A program made the position numbers and the translations under genes. The notes beneath the pieces are model-generated. The model was not told where the DNA came from, did not search any database, and was given only the letters and a program-made list of their open reading frames with translations. From NCBI RefSeq assembly GCF_013369485.1, contig NZ_JABWEB010000019.1, positions 1-64,000 on the forward strand: DNA of 64,000 nucleotides, read 5' to 3'. Source of the DNA: Massilia sp. BJB1822 (GTDB lineage: Bacteria; Pseudomonadota; Gammaproteobacteria; Burkholderiales; Burkholderiaceae_D). Every line of letters starts with the position of its first letter. The stretch's first letter is position 1. Shown here one piece after another: positions 8,697-18,278 of the stretch.

Positions 8697-9280
8697 TGAA
8701 CACCAAGCGCGCCGCGCAGTCCGGGATTGCCATGCCGATCATGCTGATCATGCTGGCCGTGATGCTGGTCAGCAGCATCTATCTGCTGCGCTCCAGCACT
8801 TCGACCACCATTACTACGGCCAATCTGGCCTACGACTCGGCGCTGAGCAAATCGGCCGACCTGGGAATCCACACGGCGTTCGCCTGGCTCAGCACCGTCG
8901 CCAAGTCGCAGCTGAATGCCGATGTCGCTGCCTCCGGCTATGTGTCGACGCTGAATCCCATTCACACCGTCAGCACGCCCGCGTTCTGGAACGGTTCCGT
9001 GACCATCGACGACCCGGCCAAGGAAAACCGCATCGAGTATGTGATCCACCGCATGTGCACCTTTTCCGGCGCTTATAACTCCACCGTGCCGCCCAACAGC
9101 TGCACGGTGACGGCGGCCAAGGCCAAGGTCAAGGCGGCCACCATGGTGGGCGACAGCCTGTCCTCGGACGCGCCGGCCTACCAGGGCAAGCCCGAGTTGC
9201 ATTACGTGATCACCTCACGCATCTTCGGGCCGCGCGGCGGCAATGTGGTGAACCAGGCCGTAGTGATGATGGGGCCGTGA
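8693..9280 (+). CDS. pilX: PilX family minor pilin
   Basis: 195-aa protein. Short leader ending RAAQSG then IAMPIMLIMLAVMLVSS; the hydrophobic helix is present but the usual Glu at +5 is absent, as is common in PilX and the related GspK, whose role at the very tip does not need to pair with the next subunit. ATG at 8693 overlaps the pilW stop; the longer frame upstream is a pilW shadow. 21 bases separate it from pilY1. Confidence 0.82.
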   Translation: MMNTKRAAQSGIAMPIMLIMLAVMLVSSIYLLRSSTSTTITTANLAYDSALSKSADLGIHTAFAWLSTVAKSQLNADVAASGYVSTLNPIHTVSTPAFWNGSVTIDDPAKENRIEYVIHRMCTFSGAYNSTVPPNSCTVTAAKAKVKAATMVGDSLSSDAPAYQGKPELHYVITSRIFGPRGGNVVNQAVVMMGP

Positions 9281-9301
9281 AGCGGCCGGAAATAGCGACA
9301 C

Positions 9302-12300
9302 ATGAATGGAACGACCATGAAAATCTCCGCCGCCCTTGTCTTTGCTGCGCTGTGCGCCGCCGCCTCCCTTGCCGGTGCTGCGCCGACGAATATCGCGCAA
9401 GTGCCACTGCTGAATATCAGCGGCACCGGCACCGTCAAGCCCAACCTGATGCTGCTGTTCGATAATTCGGGTTCGATGGAGCAGTCCTATACGCCGGACT
9501 ATGTGAACGACAGTCTGTGCCGCTCGCGTGCTCAGCTCTCCAGCGGCACTACGGCTTGCACGGTGGGGCATCCGCCTTTCATGAGTTCCGATTTCAACCG
9601 CCAGTACTACAATCCCGCGCTGCGCTACCAGCCGCCCATCAAATGGGATGGCACTTTCTATCAGGAGCAGACAGCTGGCAATACCAGCAACTGGACCAAT
9701 GTGGTCAGCGACGGCTTCAATGTGTTGAACACGGATTTGTACGGCAACTCGGACACCGCGATCAATCTGGTGACGGGCTATCCCGACCTGCAATGGTGCG
9801 ATCCCTCCAACACCAGCGACTGCAAACGCAATACCGCCACCTACAACTATCCCGACAATACCTACCGCAACGCCAGCGCCATCAGCGTCGGTCCTTACTA
9901 CTACACGGTAGGCGTGGCCGAGTTCTGCACCGACGACACGATGACGAACTGCAAATCGACGTCGGCCGGCGCGGCGGCGCCGACGGGCTATCCGGTGCCG
10001 GTCAAGGTCCGCTGGTGCAATAGCACGGCGCTCACCAGCTGCCAGGCCAAGCGCGTCGGTTCCTTCATCTACCCGCGCTACTCGCAAGCTACCGGCGCCA
10101 TCGCCTCCTACGGCACGATCGCCATCGGCGCTTCGAAAACCACGTCCTCGCTGAACATCACCTCGGTGGTGGTGAACGAAAACGGCACCAACCGCACCGT
10201 GACCAACAGCAGCGTGACGGCATCGACCGGCACCGATACCGCCTTGAAGCAGCAGACCGTCGCCAGCGCGCTGGCGGCCAGCATCGTGGCGCGCACCAGC
10301 GTAAGCAACGCCTACTATGCCTGCGTGCGCACGCCGCTGGGCCAGCCCAGCGTGCCAGCCTGCTCGACCTTCGGCATCACCCTGGCGGCTGACAATGTGG
10401 TGGCCGTGGTGCCCGTCACTTGCACTGGCAGTAAATCGCTGGCCACCTGCCAGACCATCAATGACAATACGCGCGCCGGCTGGGGCATTACCGTCAGTAC
10501 CAGCAGCGTGACCTTCCCATCCACGGCCCTGATGGCGATTTCGGGCACGACGGCCGACGTGAATCCGGCCTCCGTGCTGGCCAGCCTGTCGCTGGGCGGC
10601 ACCACCATCGCCAGCAATATCACCATCGGCCGCAACGCCAACGCCGCCACGGCGGTCAGCCGCATCGTCTCGGCCATCGGCACCGGCGGCACGTATCGCG
10701 CCTACACCGGCGGCAATGCGATCACGCCCACCTGCCAAGCGGCCAGCGCCACCACGGTCTGCATCGTGGTCAACGGTTCCACCAGCAGCGGCTCGAACCT
10801 GACGGCCGGTTCGCAAAGCAGCAAGGGCACGATGGCCTTCTCCTTTACGCCCACCGTGGCCAGCACCGACAATATTCCTACCACGGTGGTGGCGCTGTCG
10901 GCCGGATCGGCTGCGCCCAGCACCTTCGTGCGGGTGAACATCGTGAGCGGTTCCACCTATCCGAAGAGCAGCGCGCGCAGCGACTGCACGGCTAGCGCCG
11001 GCGTCTGTACCTACAACGAAGAGATGACCAACTTCGCCAACTGGTACTCGTATTACAAGACCCGCCTGCAAATGATGAAGACTTCGGTCGGCATCGCCTT
11101 CTCGGCCGTCAACAGCAATTACCGGGTCGGCTATGTGCGTTTGTCATCGGCCGGCGCGGCCGGTGCCATCGACCAGAAACCGGCCGACTTTACCGGCACG
11201 GCGCGCAGTACCTGGTACTCGAACCTGTACAACACCAGCACCAGCGGCTCGACCCCCAGCCGTCCCGCGCTGGACAGCGTGGGCAAGATGTTCGCCAACC
11301 AGGCGCCGTACAACTACGCTTCGGGACAGGAAGTGGTGCAGTTCCCCTGCCAGCAGAACTTCACCATCCTGACCACGGACGGCTACTGGAACGGCGGCAG
11401 TGCCGCCAGCGTGGCGAATAACGACAATGTGGAATCGACAGGCCGCTTCTGCCTGTCGCAGCAGGGCTGCGTCGACAGCCGGGCGCAAACCCAACCCTCG
11501 CTGGCCGATGTGGCGCTGTACTGGTATAACGGCGGTTCCAGCACCTCGACCGTATCGCTGCGGCCTTCGCTGGAAGACATGAGCAAGGAAGGGCAGGTGC
11601 CGGCCGGGCCGAACGAAAATACCCACCTGCATATGAACACCTATACCCTGGGCCTGGGCATGGACGGCATCATGACCTATGAGCCGAACTACGACACGGC
11701 GGCTAAAGCAGGCGGCGATTTCTACAACCTGATTACGGCCGCCAGCAGCGGCTGCCCCTGGAACAGCGGCGGCGCCTATGTGTGGCCCGATCCGCAGACT
11801 TCCAGCACCGCCAACACCGTGCAGGAACGGGTGGACGATCTGTGGCATACGGCCATCAACGGCCACGGCAAATACTTCAGCGCCAACGAGCCGAAAGAAG
11901 TGGTGGAAGGCTTGCAAGCGGCGCTCGCCAAGATGCAGATCAGCACCGGCGCCGCGGCGGCAGCGGCCACCTCCACGCCGAATATCTCGCAGGAAGACAG
12001 CGATATCTTCTCCGACACCTTCACCACGGTGAAATGGTATGGCGAGCTGGCCAAGCGCAAGATCGACGTCAGCACGGGCGAAGTGTCGGCCAACACGGTG
12101 TGGGTGAGCACCAATATCCTGGGCACGCAAGTGCTGGACAATTCGCGCAAGATCTACAAATACGACGGCTCCAGCTCCACGCCCGAAGAATTCACCTACG
12201 ATAATCTGGACGCCACGGAGCGTAGCTGGTTCGACAACAAGTGCGCTGCGCTGAGCCAGTGCACCTTGCTTGACACCACCAAGCGCGCCATCGTCAACGA

Positions 12301-13912
12301 TGGCCGCAATCTGGTGGCCTGGCTGCGCGGCGCCCAGCAGTATTCCGACGATGAAGTCTTCCGCGCTTACAGCACGACGGTGGTTGGCGGCACCACGATC
12401 CCCATTGTGCTGGGCGACATCGCCTCGTCCAAGCCGGCCTATATGCGCGAGCCGCGCAAGAGCTACACCATCAGCGACTACGACAGCTTCAAAAACAGCT
12501 ACGCCGACCGCGCCGCCACCGTCTTCACCGCCGCCAACGACGGCATGCTGCACGCCTTCGACGCCGCCGATGGCCGCGAGCTGTGGGCCTATATGCCGCG
12601 CATCACGATGAAGAAGCTGTATGCGCTGGCCAGTACCACCTATGGCACCAACCACCAGTTCACCACCGACGGCGCGCCGGAGCTGGGCGACGTCTACTTC
12701 GACGGCGCCTGGCACACCATCATGGTGGCGGGCCTGAACGCAGGCGGGCGCGGCTTCTATGCGCTCGACGTGACCAACGCCGGCGCCCCCAAAGGAGCGA
12801 AGTACGGACAGGCGCCGAAGGTGCTGTGGGAACTGTGCGCCGATTCGAGCATCTGCTCGCGCAACGATCCGGATATCGGCCTGACCTTCGGTAATCCGCA
12901 GTTCGGCATGTGGAACAACCGCTGGGTGGTCTATCTGACCTCGGGCTACAACAATATCCCCGGCGTGGACGGCATCAACACCGGCAGCGGCGAAGGCATT
13001 CTGTTCATCGTCGATGTGAAGACGGGCGAAATCCTCGCCAAGCAGTCCACCGGATCGGGCAATGTGACCACGCCATCCGGCCTGGCGCGCATCACGGCCA
13101 TCACCAACGATCCGGCGGGCGATCCGGTCACCACCTATATCTACGGCGGCGACAATCTGGGCCAGTTCTGGCGCTTCGACCTGACCAAGACCCTGACCAC
13201 CGGCATCGGCGTGCGCAAAATGGGTTCGACCGGCACCACGCAGCCGATCACCACGCGGCCCGATGTGACGCTGTGCGAAGTCAAGGTCAAGGATTCGTCC
13301 GGCATCGAGACGTCGAAAGCGCAGCGCGTGGTGCTGTTCGGCACCGGGCGTCTGCTGGACGTGCCGGACACCACCAACACCGATGTGCAAAGCCTGTATC
13401 TGCTGAAGGACGTGGACGCCGACACCAGCACCATCAATGTGCGCGGCAGCGGCATGGTGGAACAGACCCTGAGCCGGCGCAGCGGCGGCTCGGCCGGCAC
13501 ATCGGTATACGACATCACCAAGAACGCGGTGGACCTGAACACCAAGAGCGGCTGGTTCTTCGACTGGAAGCTGAACGCGGGCGAACGCATGAACCTCGAT
13601 CCCAAGATTGTCAGCGGGGCGGGCAATGTGGTGACGAATATCCCGACCTCTAGCTCGTCCTGCTCGGTGGGCGGCACCAGCAATGCCTACCAGGTCGACG
13701 TCTGCAAAGGCACCTCGATCAGCGACAATCCGGTCGGCAGCACCCTGTCCAACACCTCGGCGGCGGTGGGCTTCATCATCATCCGCCTGCCCAAGGGCGA
13801 GCTGAAAATGATCACCACCACGGCCAAGGGCGAGACGCTGACGCGGCCCCTGTCCGAGCTCGATTCGGCTGGCGCCCACCGCGTCGGCTGGCGCCGCGTC
13901 AAGGGCGAATAG
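9302..13912 (+). CDS. pilY1: type IV pilus tip adhesin/assembly protein PilY1
   Basis: 1536-aa exported protein. A signal peptide is seen (KISAALVFAALCAAASLAG), with ATG 9302 or ATG 9317 as start. A von Willebrand A-type domain starts with the MIDAS motif LLFDNSGSMEQS at about residue 54; its second half (NFANWYSYYKTRLQMMKTSVG) does not appear until about residue 577, so roughly 450 residues rich in Ser/Thr/Ala with several Cys pairs are inserted. The C-terminal half is the PilY1 beta-propeller (FTAANDGMLHAFDAADGREL, FGNPQFGMWNNRW, YIYGGDNLGQFWRFDL). PilY1 works with minor pilins in pilus extension, adhesion and mechanosensing. Last gene of the operon. Confidence 0.93.
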   Translation: MNGTTMKISAALVFAALCAAASLAGAAPTNIAQVPLLNISGTGTVKPNLMLLFDNSGSMEQSYTPDYVNDSLCRSRAQLSSGTTACTVGHPPFMSSDFNRQYYNPALRYQPPIKWDGTFYQEQTAGNTSNWTNVVSDGFNVLNTDLYGNSDTAINLVTGYPDLQWCDPSNTSDCKRNTATYNYPDNTYRNASAISVGPYYYTVGVAEFCTDDTMTNCKSTSAGAAAPTGYPVPVKVRWCNSTALTSCQAKRVGSFIYPRYSQATGAIASYGTIAIGASKTTSSLNITSVVVNENGTNRTVTNSSVTASTGTDTALKQQTVASALAASIVARTSVSNAYYACVRTPLGQPSVPACSTFGITLAADNVVAVVPVTCTGSKSLATCQTINDNTRAGWGITVSTSSVTFPSTALMAISGTTADVNPASVLASLSLGGTTIASNITIGRNANAATAVSRIVSAIGTGGTYRAYTGGNAITPTCQAASATTVCIVVNGSTSSGSNLTAGSQSSKGTMAFSFTPTVASTDNIPTTVVALSAGSAAPSTFVRVNIVSGSTYPKSSARSDCTASAGVCTYNEEMTNFANWYSYYKTRLQMMKTSVGIAFSAVNSNYRVGYVRLSSAGAAGAIDQKPADFTGTARSTWYSNLYNTSTSGSTPSRPALDSVGKMFANQAPYNYASGQEVVQFPCQQNFTILTTDGYWNGGSAASVANNDNVESTGRFCLSQQGCVDSRAQTQPSLADVALYWYNGGSSTSTVSLRPSLEDMSKEGQVPAGPNENTHLHMNTYTLGLGMDGIMTYEPNYDTAAKAGGDFYNLITAASSGCPWNSGGAYVWPDPQTSSTANTVQERVDDLWHTAINGHGKYFSANEPKEVVEGLQAALAKMQISTGAAAAAATSTPNISQEDSDIFSDTFTTVKWYGELAKRKIDVSTGEVSANTVWVSTNILGTQVLDNSRKIYKYDGSSSTPEEFTYDNLDATERSWFDNKCAALSQCTLLDTTKRAIVNDGRNLVAWLRGAQQYSDDEVFRAYSTTVVGGTTIPIVLGDIASSKPAYMREPRKSYTISDYDSFKNSYADRAATVFTAANDGMLHAFDAADGRELWAYMPRITMKKLYALASTTYGTNHQFTTDGAPELGDVYFDGAWHTIMVAGLNAGGRGFYALDVTNAGAPKGAKYGQAPKVLWELCADSSICSRNDPDIGLTFGNPQFGMWNNRWVVYLTSGYNNIPGVDGINTGSGEGILFIVDVKTGEILAKQSTGSGNVTTPSGLARITAITNDPAGDPVTTYIYGGDNLGQFWRFDLTKTLTTGIGVRKMGSTGTTQPITTRPDVTLCEVKVKDSSGIETSKAQRVVLFGTGRLLDVPDTTNTDVQSLYLLKDVDADTSTINVRGSGMVEQTLSRRSGGSAGTSVYDITKNAVDLNTKSGWFFDWKLNAGERMNLDPKIVSGAGNVVTNIPTSSSSCSVGGTSNAYQVDVCKGTSISDNPVGSTLSNTSAAVGFIIIRLPKGELKMITTTAKGETLTRPLSELDSAGAHRVGWRRVKGE

Positions 13913-13995
13913 GGGAGGCGGGGATTTTTCCCGGTGCGGCGTGAAAAACGGTAAAATAGCAGGTTTTCCTGCACAGCCGTTCGATCGCCGCTACC

Positions 13996-15663
13996 ATGTC
14001 CCAAGAGACCGAAGTCAACATCCCAGACAACAACGAAGCAGCCGCCTCGGCGGGCAGCTCCAAGACGCCTGCGCTGATTGCGCGCGAAGTCCAACGCCGC
14101 CGCACCTTCGGCATCATCTCCCACCCGGACGCGGGTAAAACCACGTTGACCGAAAAGCTGCTGCTGTTCTCGGGCGCGATCCAGATGGCTGGCACGGTCA
14201 AGGCGCGCAAGAGCGGCCGCCACGCCACTTCCGACTGGATGGAAATCGAGAAGCAGCGCGGCATTTCCGTGGCTTCCTCGGTGATGCAGTTCGACTTCCG
14301 CGACCACATCATCAACCTGCTCGACACTCCAGGCCACCAGGACTTCTCGGAAGATACCTACCGCGTGCTGACGGCGGTCGACTCGGCCCTGATGGTGATC
14401 GATGCCGCCAAAGGCGTGGAAGCGCAGACCATCAAGCTGCTGGACGTTTGCCGCATGCGCAACACGCCCATCGTCACCTTCATGAATAAGCTGGACCGCG
14501 AATGCCGCGATCCGCTGGAACTGCTGGACGAGCTGGAATCGGTGCTGAAGATCCAATGCGCGCCAGTCACCTGGCCGATCGGCATGGGCAAGAACTTCCG
14601 CGGCGTGTACCACCTGCTGCGCGACGAGATCCTGCTGTTCCGCGCCGGCGACGAGAGCGCCGACCAGAGTTTTGAAGTCATCAAAGGCATCGACAATCCG
14701 CGCCTGCAGGAGATGTTCCCGCTGGAGATGGACCAGTTGCGCATGGAAGTGGAGCTGGTGCACGGCGCCTCGCACCCCTTCAATCTGGAAGAATTCCTGT
14801 CCGGCGTGCAGACCCCGGTCTTCTTCGGCTCCGCCATCAACAACTTCGGCGTGCGCGAAATCCTGTCCGCCCTAGTGGACTGGGCGCCGGCCCCACGCGG
14901 CCGCGACGCATCGGTGCGCGTGGTCGAACCGAACGAACAGCCGTTCTCCGGCTTCGTGTTCAAGATCCAGGCCAATATGGACCCCGCCCACCGCGACCGC
15001 ATCGCCTTCCTGCGCGTCTGCTCCGGACGTTTTGAGCGCGGCATGAAGGTCAAGCACCTGCGTCTGGGCCGCGAAGTAAAAGTATCGTCCGTGGTGACCT
15101 TCATGGCCTCCTCGCGCGAACAGGTGGAAGAGGCGTATGCCGGCGACATCATCGGCCTGCCGAACCACGGCAATATGCAGATCGGCGACAGCTTCTCCGA
15201 AGGCGAGATGCTGCAATTCACCGGCATCCCATACTTCGCCCCCGACTTCTTCCGCTCCGTGCGCATCCGCAACCCGCTGAAGATCAAGCAGCTGCACAAA
15301 GGTCTGCAGCAGCTGGGCGAAGAAGGCGCCGTACAGGTCTTCAAGCCAGTGCTGGGCGGCGAACTGGTACTGGGCGCCGTTGGCGTGCTGCAGTTTGAAG
15401 TCGTCGCCAGCCGCCTGATGAACGAATACGGCGTCGATGCCGTCTTCGAAGGCACCAGCATCAGCAGCGCCCGTTGGGTCAGCAGCGACGACAAAAAAGC
15501 GTTAGTCGACTTCGAAGCCGCCTTAGGTCACAACGTCGCCTACGACGCCGCCGGCAACATGGCCTATCTGGCCACGTCCGGCGTCAACCTGCGCCTCACG
15601 CAAGAGCGCTGGCCCCAGCTGACCTTCCACGCCACCCGCGAACACGCCACCAAGCTCTCCTGA
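13996..15663 (+). CDS. prfC: peptide chain release factor 3
   Basis: 555-aa translational GTPase that recycles RF1/RF2 from the ribosome. G1 ISHPDAGKTTLTEK (about residues 41-54), G3 DTPGHQDFSEDTYR, G4 NKLDRECRDP, and an RF3-type C-terminal domain (GELVLGAVGVLQFEVV). About 25 residues longer than E. coli RF3 because of an Ala/Ser-rich N-terminal tail before the first beta-strand. Separate from the pilus operon; a TAAAAT box lies about 40 bases upstream. Confidence 0.96.
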   Translation: MSQETEVNIPDNNEAAASAGSSKTPALIAREVQRRRTFGIISHPDAGKTTLTEKLLLFSGAIQMAGTVKARKSGRHATSDWMEIEKQRGISVASSVMQFDFRDHIINLLDTPGHQDFSEDTYRVLTAVDSALMVIDAAKGVEAQTIKLLDVCRMRNTPIVTFMNKLDRECRDPLELLDELESVLKIQCAPVTWPIGMGKNFRGVYHLLRDEILLFRAGDESADQSFEVIKGIDNPRLQEMFPLEMDQLRMEVELVHGASHPFNLEEFLSGVQTPVFFGSAINNFGVREILSALVDWAPAPRGRDASVRVVEPNEQPFSGFVFKIQANMDPAHRDRIAFLRVCSGRFERGMKVKHLRLGREVKVSSVVTFMASSREQVEEAYAGDIIGLPNHGNMQIGDSFSEGEMLQFTGIPYFAPDFFRSVRIRNPLKIKQLHKGLQQLGEEGAVQVFKPVLGGELVLGAVGVLQFEVVASRLMNEYGVDAVFEGTSISSARWVSSDDKKALVDFEAALGHNVAYDAAGNMAYLATSGVNLRLTQERWPQLTFHATREHATKLS

Positions 15664-15681
15664 GTTTGATAAATCTCAACA

Positions 15682-15734
15682 AATGTCCCACCCTGGTGTC
15701 AGGCGGGGCCGCCGAGGCACCAAGGTCGGACATT
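15682..15734. repeat. GTCCACC-type palindromic repeat, copy A (expanded centre)
   Basis: Ends AATGTCC (15682) and GGACATT (15728-15734) are inverted copies; the inner arm reads CACCCTGGTGTC, and the centre is enlarged by a GC-rich GGCGGGGCCGCC segment. Flanks TCTCAACA and TTGTTTGCGCTGGATCAAA match those of the copy at 55136. It lies between the convergent prfC and GGDEF-EAL genes. Confidence 0.7.
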
Positions 15735-15752
15735 GTTTGCGCTGGATCAAAG

Positions 15753-15791
15753 AATGTCCACCTCTGGTGCCTGACACCAGGGTTGGACATT
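15753..15791. repeat. GTCCACC-type palindromic repeat, copy B
   Basis: Outer arms AATGTCCA (15753-15760) and TGGACATT (15784-15791), inner stem CTGGTG-CCTGA-CACCAG. A T-run follows on the + strand, so it may also end prfC transcripts. It lies only 18 bases from copy A, so the two form a tandem pair in the same convergent gap. Confidence 0.72.
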
Positions 15792-15803
15792 TTTTGATTT
15801 AGC

Positions 15804-17717
15804 TCAAACTTTTTGCGGGGTGGGCCAGAGGCGGCGTTCTGAGAGCAGCTTGGTCAGCTCGTCGGCGGGGAGGGGGCGGGCGAAGTAGTAGCCTTGCATG
15901 ACGTCGCAGCCGGCGTCGCGCAGGAAACGCATCTGTTCTTCGGTTTCGACACCTTCGGCGACGACACTCAGATTCAGGCTGTGGGCCATGGCGATGATGG
16001 CGGTGGCAATCGCCGCGCCGTCGCCGGGGACGCCGGCGACAAAGCTGCGGTCGATCTTCAACTGGTCAATCGGGAAGCGCTTCAGGTAGGACATGGAGGA
16101 GTAACCCGTGCCGAAGTCGTCGATCGAGAGGTGGATGCCGGCCGCCTGAATCTTCTGCAGCAGCTCCAGATTGGCGTGCACGTTTTCCATCAGCACGCCT
16201 TCGGTGATTTCCAATTCCAGCAGCCGCGCGGGCAGGCCGGTTTCGTCCAGCAGCGCCGCGACTTCGTCCATCAGCCCCGCATCCCTGGTCTGGCAGGCGG
16301 ACAGGTTGACCGCCACATGTTCTATGGTGTCGAGCAGGCCGGCGTCGCGCCAGGCGGCGGCTTGGCGGCAAGCGGTTTGCAGTACCCACCGTCCCAGGCC
16401 GACGATCACGCCGCTTTCTTCGGCAACGGGGATAAATTCGGCCGGGCTGACCGTGCCCAGTTCTTCGCAAGTCCAGCGCACCAGCACTTCGACGCCCGTC
16501 ATGCGTCCGCTGCGTACGTCGATCTGCGGCTGGTAGTGCAGATACAGCTCGTCGTTCAGCAAAGCGCGGCGCAGATTGGCCTCCAGCTTCAGGCGCTTGT
16601 GGGCGCGCTGCTCCATCTCAGGGCGGAAGATTTCATATGCGTTCTTGCCCTTGCTCTTGGCGTAGTACATGGCCGTATCGGCGCAGCGCATCAGACTGCG
16701 CGCATCCTCCGCGTCCTGCGGATAGACGCTGACGCCGATGCTGGCGCTGACGAAGAGCTGGTGTCCCTGCACCATGAAGGATTCCGATAGCGCCATCAGA
16801 ATCTTGTTGGCGACACGATCCGGCTCATTGCGATCTTCCGGTGGTTCCACAATCACCACGAACTCGTCGCCACCCAGGCGGCAGATGACGTCGGTGCTGC
16901 GCAGCGTGCCAGTCAGGCGCTTAGCAACCTGCTGCAGCAGCACGTCGCCGCTATCGTGACCCAGAGTGTCGTTGACCACCTTGAAGTTGTCGAGATCGAG
17001 CAGCAGCAGACAGGCGCTGGTTTCCTGCCGGTCGGCGCAGTCGAGCGCGAAAGCCAGGCGTTCGTTGAATTCATGCCGGTTGGGCAGGGTGGTGACGGGA
17101 TCGACATGGGCCAGGAAGTGCAAATGCTCCTCGGCCTGGCGTACCGCCTTACGCATGCGCGCCACCAGCAACCAGGAAAGGCCGAAGGAACCCAATGCCA
17201 CCAGCAGCGTAAACACGGCAAAGGTGCCGAGACGCTGATACAGCCTGCCGAGCGAGGCGCGGATCGTTACCAGTCCAATCTCCTCGCCGTTGGCGCGCAC
17301 TGGTTCCAGCACTTCCACATATTCGAAGTTATGGCGTCTATGGGTTGCGACCAGTTCCGCATCAGGTGTGATAGGCGGCGGCGCTGCCAGCGTGCCTTTA
17401 ATGCCATCGCGCAGATAACGTCCCAGCACGCGCCCGCTGCGGTACATGGTGGCGCTGACCACCGATGGCGAGGAGGCGAGGCCGCCCAGAATCTCGTCCT
17501 GGGCCGAGGCGTCGCTGAACATCAGCGCCGCCGTGCTGTTGCTGCCGACGATGCGGGCCTGCACCTGCAAGTCGCGCTCCAGCGCATTGCGCAGCGAAAT
17601 GAACTGGAATAGGATCAGCAAAATGCTGGCAACGAACAAGGCAGCAGCGGCGGACAGCATGGTGGCGCGCACCATCTTGCTGCCGATGGGACGCAAGCGT
17701 GGCGTGGCGGGCTTCAT
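15804..17717 (-). CDS. CHASE8-GGDEF-EAL bifunctional c-di-GMP enzyme
   Basis: 637-aa membrane enzyme that can make and degrade cyclic di-GMP. Membrane helices near residues 20-42 and 163-187 flank a CHASE8-like periplasmic sensor (RIVGSNSTAALMFSD). Diguanylate cyclase domain: intact GGDEF at 282-286 with an inhibitory RxxD site at 273-276. Phosphodiesterase domain: the signature is EVL (410-412) instead of EAL, with ELEITEG, DDFGTGYSS, KIDRSFV and VAEGVET intact, so catalysis is plausible. The N-terminal layout matches YfiN/TpbB of Pseudomonas, which is held by YfiR. Its start overlaps the upstream yfiR-like gene by 4 bases. Confidence 0.93.
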   Translation of the reverse strand: MKPATPRLRPIGSKMVRATMLSAAAALFVASILLILFQFISLRNALERDLQVQARIVGSNSTAALMFSDASAQDEILGGLASSPSVVSATMYRSGRVLGRYLRDGIKGTLAAPPPITPDAELVATHRRHNFEYVEVLEPVRANGEEIGLVTIRASLGRLYQRLGTFAVFTLLVALGSFGLSWLLVARMRKAVRQAEEHLHFLAHVDPVTTLPNRHEFNERLAFALDCADRQETSACLLLLDLDNFKVVNDTLGHDSGDVLLQQVAKRLTGTLRSTDVICRLGGDEFVVIVEPPEDRNEPDRVANKILMALSESFMVQGHQLFVSASIGVSVYPQDAEDARSLMRCADTAMYYAKSKGKNAYEIFRPEMEQRAHKRLKLEANLRRALLNDELYLHYQPQIDVRSGRMTGVEVLVRWTCEELGTVSPAEFIPVAEESGVIVGLGRWVLQTACRQAAAWRDAGLLDTIEHVAVNLSACQTRDAGLMDEVAALLDETGLPARLLELEITEGVLMENVHANLELLQKIQAAGIHLSIDDFGTGYSSMSYLKRFPIDQLKIDRSFVAGVPGDGAAIATAIIAMAHSLNLSVVAEGVETEEQMRFLRDAGCDVMQGYYFARPLPADELTKLLSERRLWPTPQKV

Positions 17718-18274
17718 TGCACGCTCCTGGCCAGATGCAGCAGCTTGGAGCTGAGGTTCAGGCCCGCCTGGCGCGCCGCCGTCAGATCGACATCGAAGCC
17801 GATGCGCTTATTGTCCATGCCCAGCGCGATCATCGCGCCGGACGTGCCGATGGCGCGGTCATCCGCCACCGTCAGCACGCTGCTCGCGCCCAGCTCCTTG
17901 CGCAGTTGCGGCCAGCGCTCCCGGTCCTGCGCGTCCAGTACCAGGATATGGCAACCGCTTGCACTGCCGCTGATGCCAAGAGGACGAAAGCGCATGCGAT
18001 GCCCATTCACGACCTTGTCGGACAATGCGCTCAATGCCGCCTGCATATTATTGCCGCTGAATGCGCACAGATGCAGTATGGCCGCGCCCTGCAGCACATC
18101 GGCCGGCCATTCGGTGAAAACGGCGAAATTGAAGACGAAAGCCGCCTTCAATTCGGCTTCCTTGACCTGCTGCGCCTCCTGCGCCAAGGCCGCCGTTGGC
18201 AGTAGATAAAGCACGGACAACACGCCAGCCAGCATGCGCAGCAGCGGGGACTTGATCCTGGAGCTGATCATCAT
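17714..18274 (-). CDS. YfiR family periplasmic protein
   Basis: About 186 aa, exported (hydrophobic LLRMLAGVLSVLYLLPTAALA then AQEAQ). The mature part has the YfiR/DUF4154 pattern: VKEAELKAAFVFNFAVFTEWP near the start, LHLCAFSG, CHILVLDAQDRERWPQL and a closing GFDVDLTAARQAGLNLSSKLL. YfiR in Pseudomonas is a periplasmic repressor of the CHASE8 diguanylate cyclase YfiN. Here it sits directly before such an enzyme (ATGA overlap), and its ATG at 18274 is 4 bases after the TonB receptor stop. A longer frame to 18367 lies inside the receptor gene and is unlikely to be used. Confidence 0.88.
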   Translation of the reverse strand: MMISSRIKSPLLRMLAGVLSVLYLLPTAALAQEAQQVKEAELKAAFVFNFAVFTEWPADVLQGAAILHLCAFSGNNMQAALSALSDKVVNGHRMRFRPLGISGSASGCHILVLDAQDRERWPQLRKELGASSVLTVADDRAIGTSGAMIALGMDNKRIGFDVDLTAARQAGLNLSSKLLHLARSVQ

Positions 18275-18278
18275 GGCC

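Noticed and set aside
11144..13879. A 911-codon minus-strand frame
   Set aside because: Antisense to pilY1 and of low-complexity Gly/Ala/Arg/His composition.
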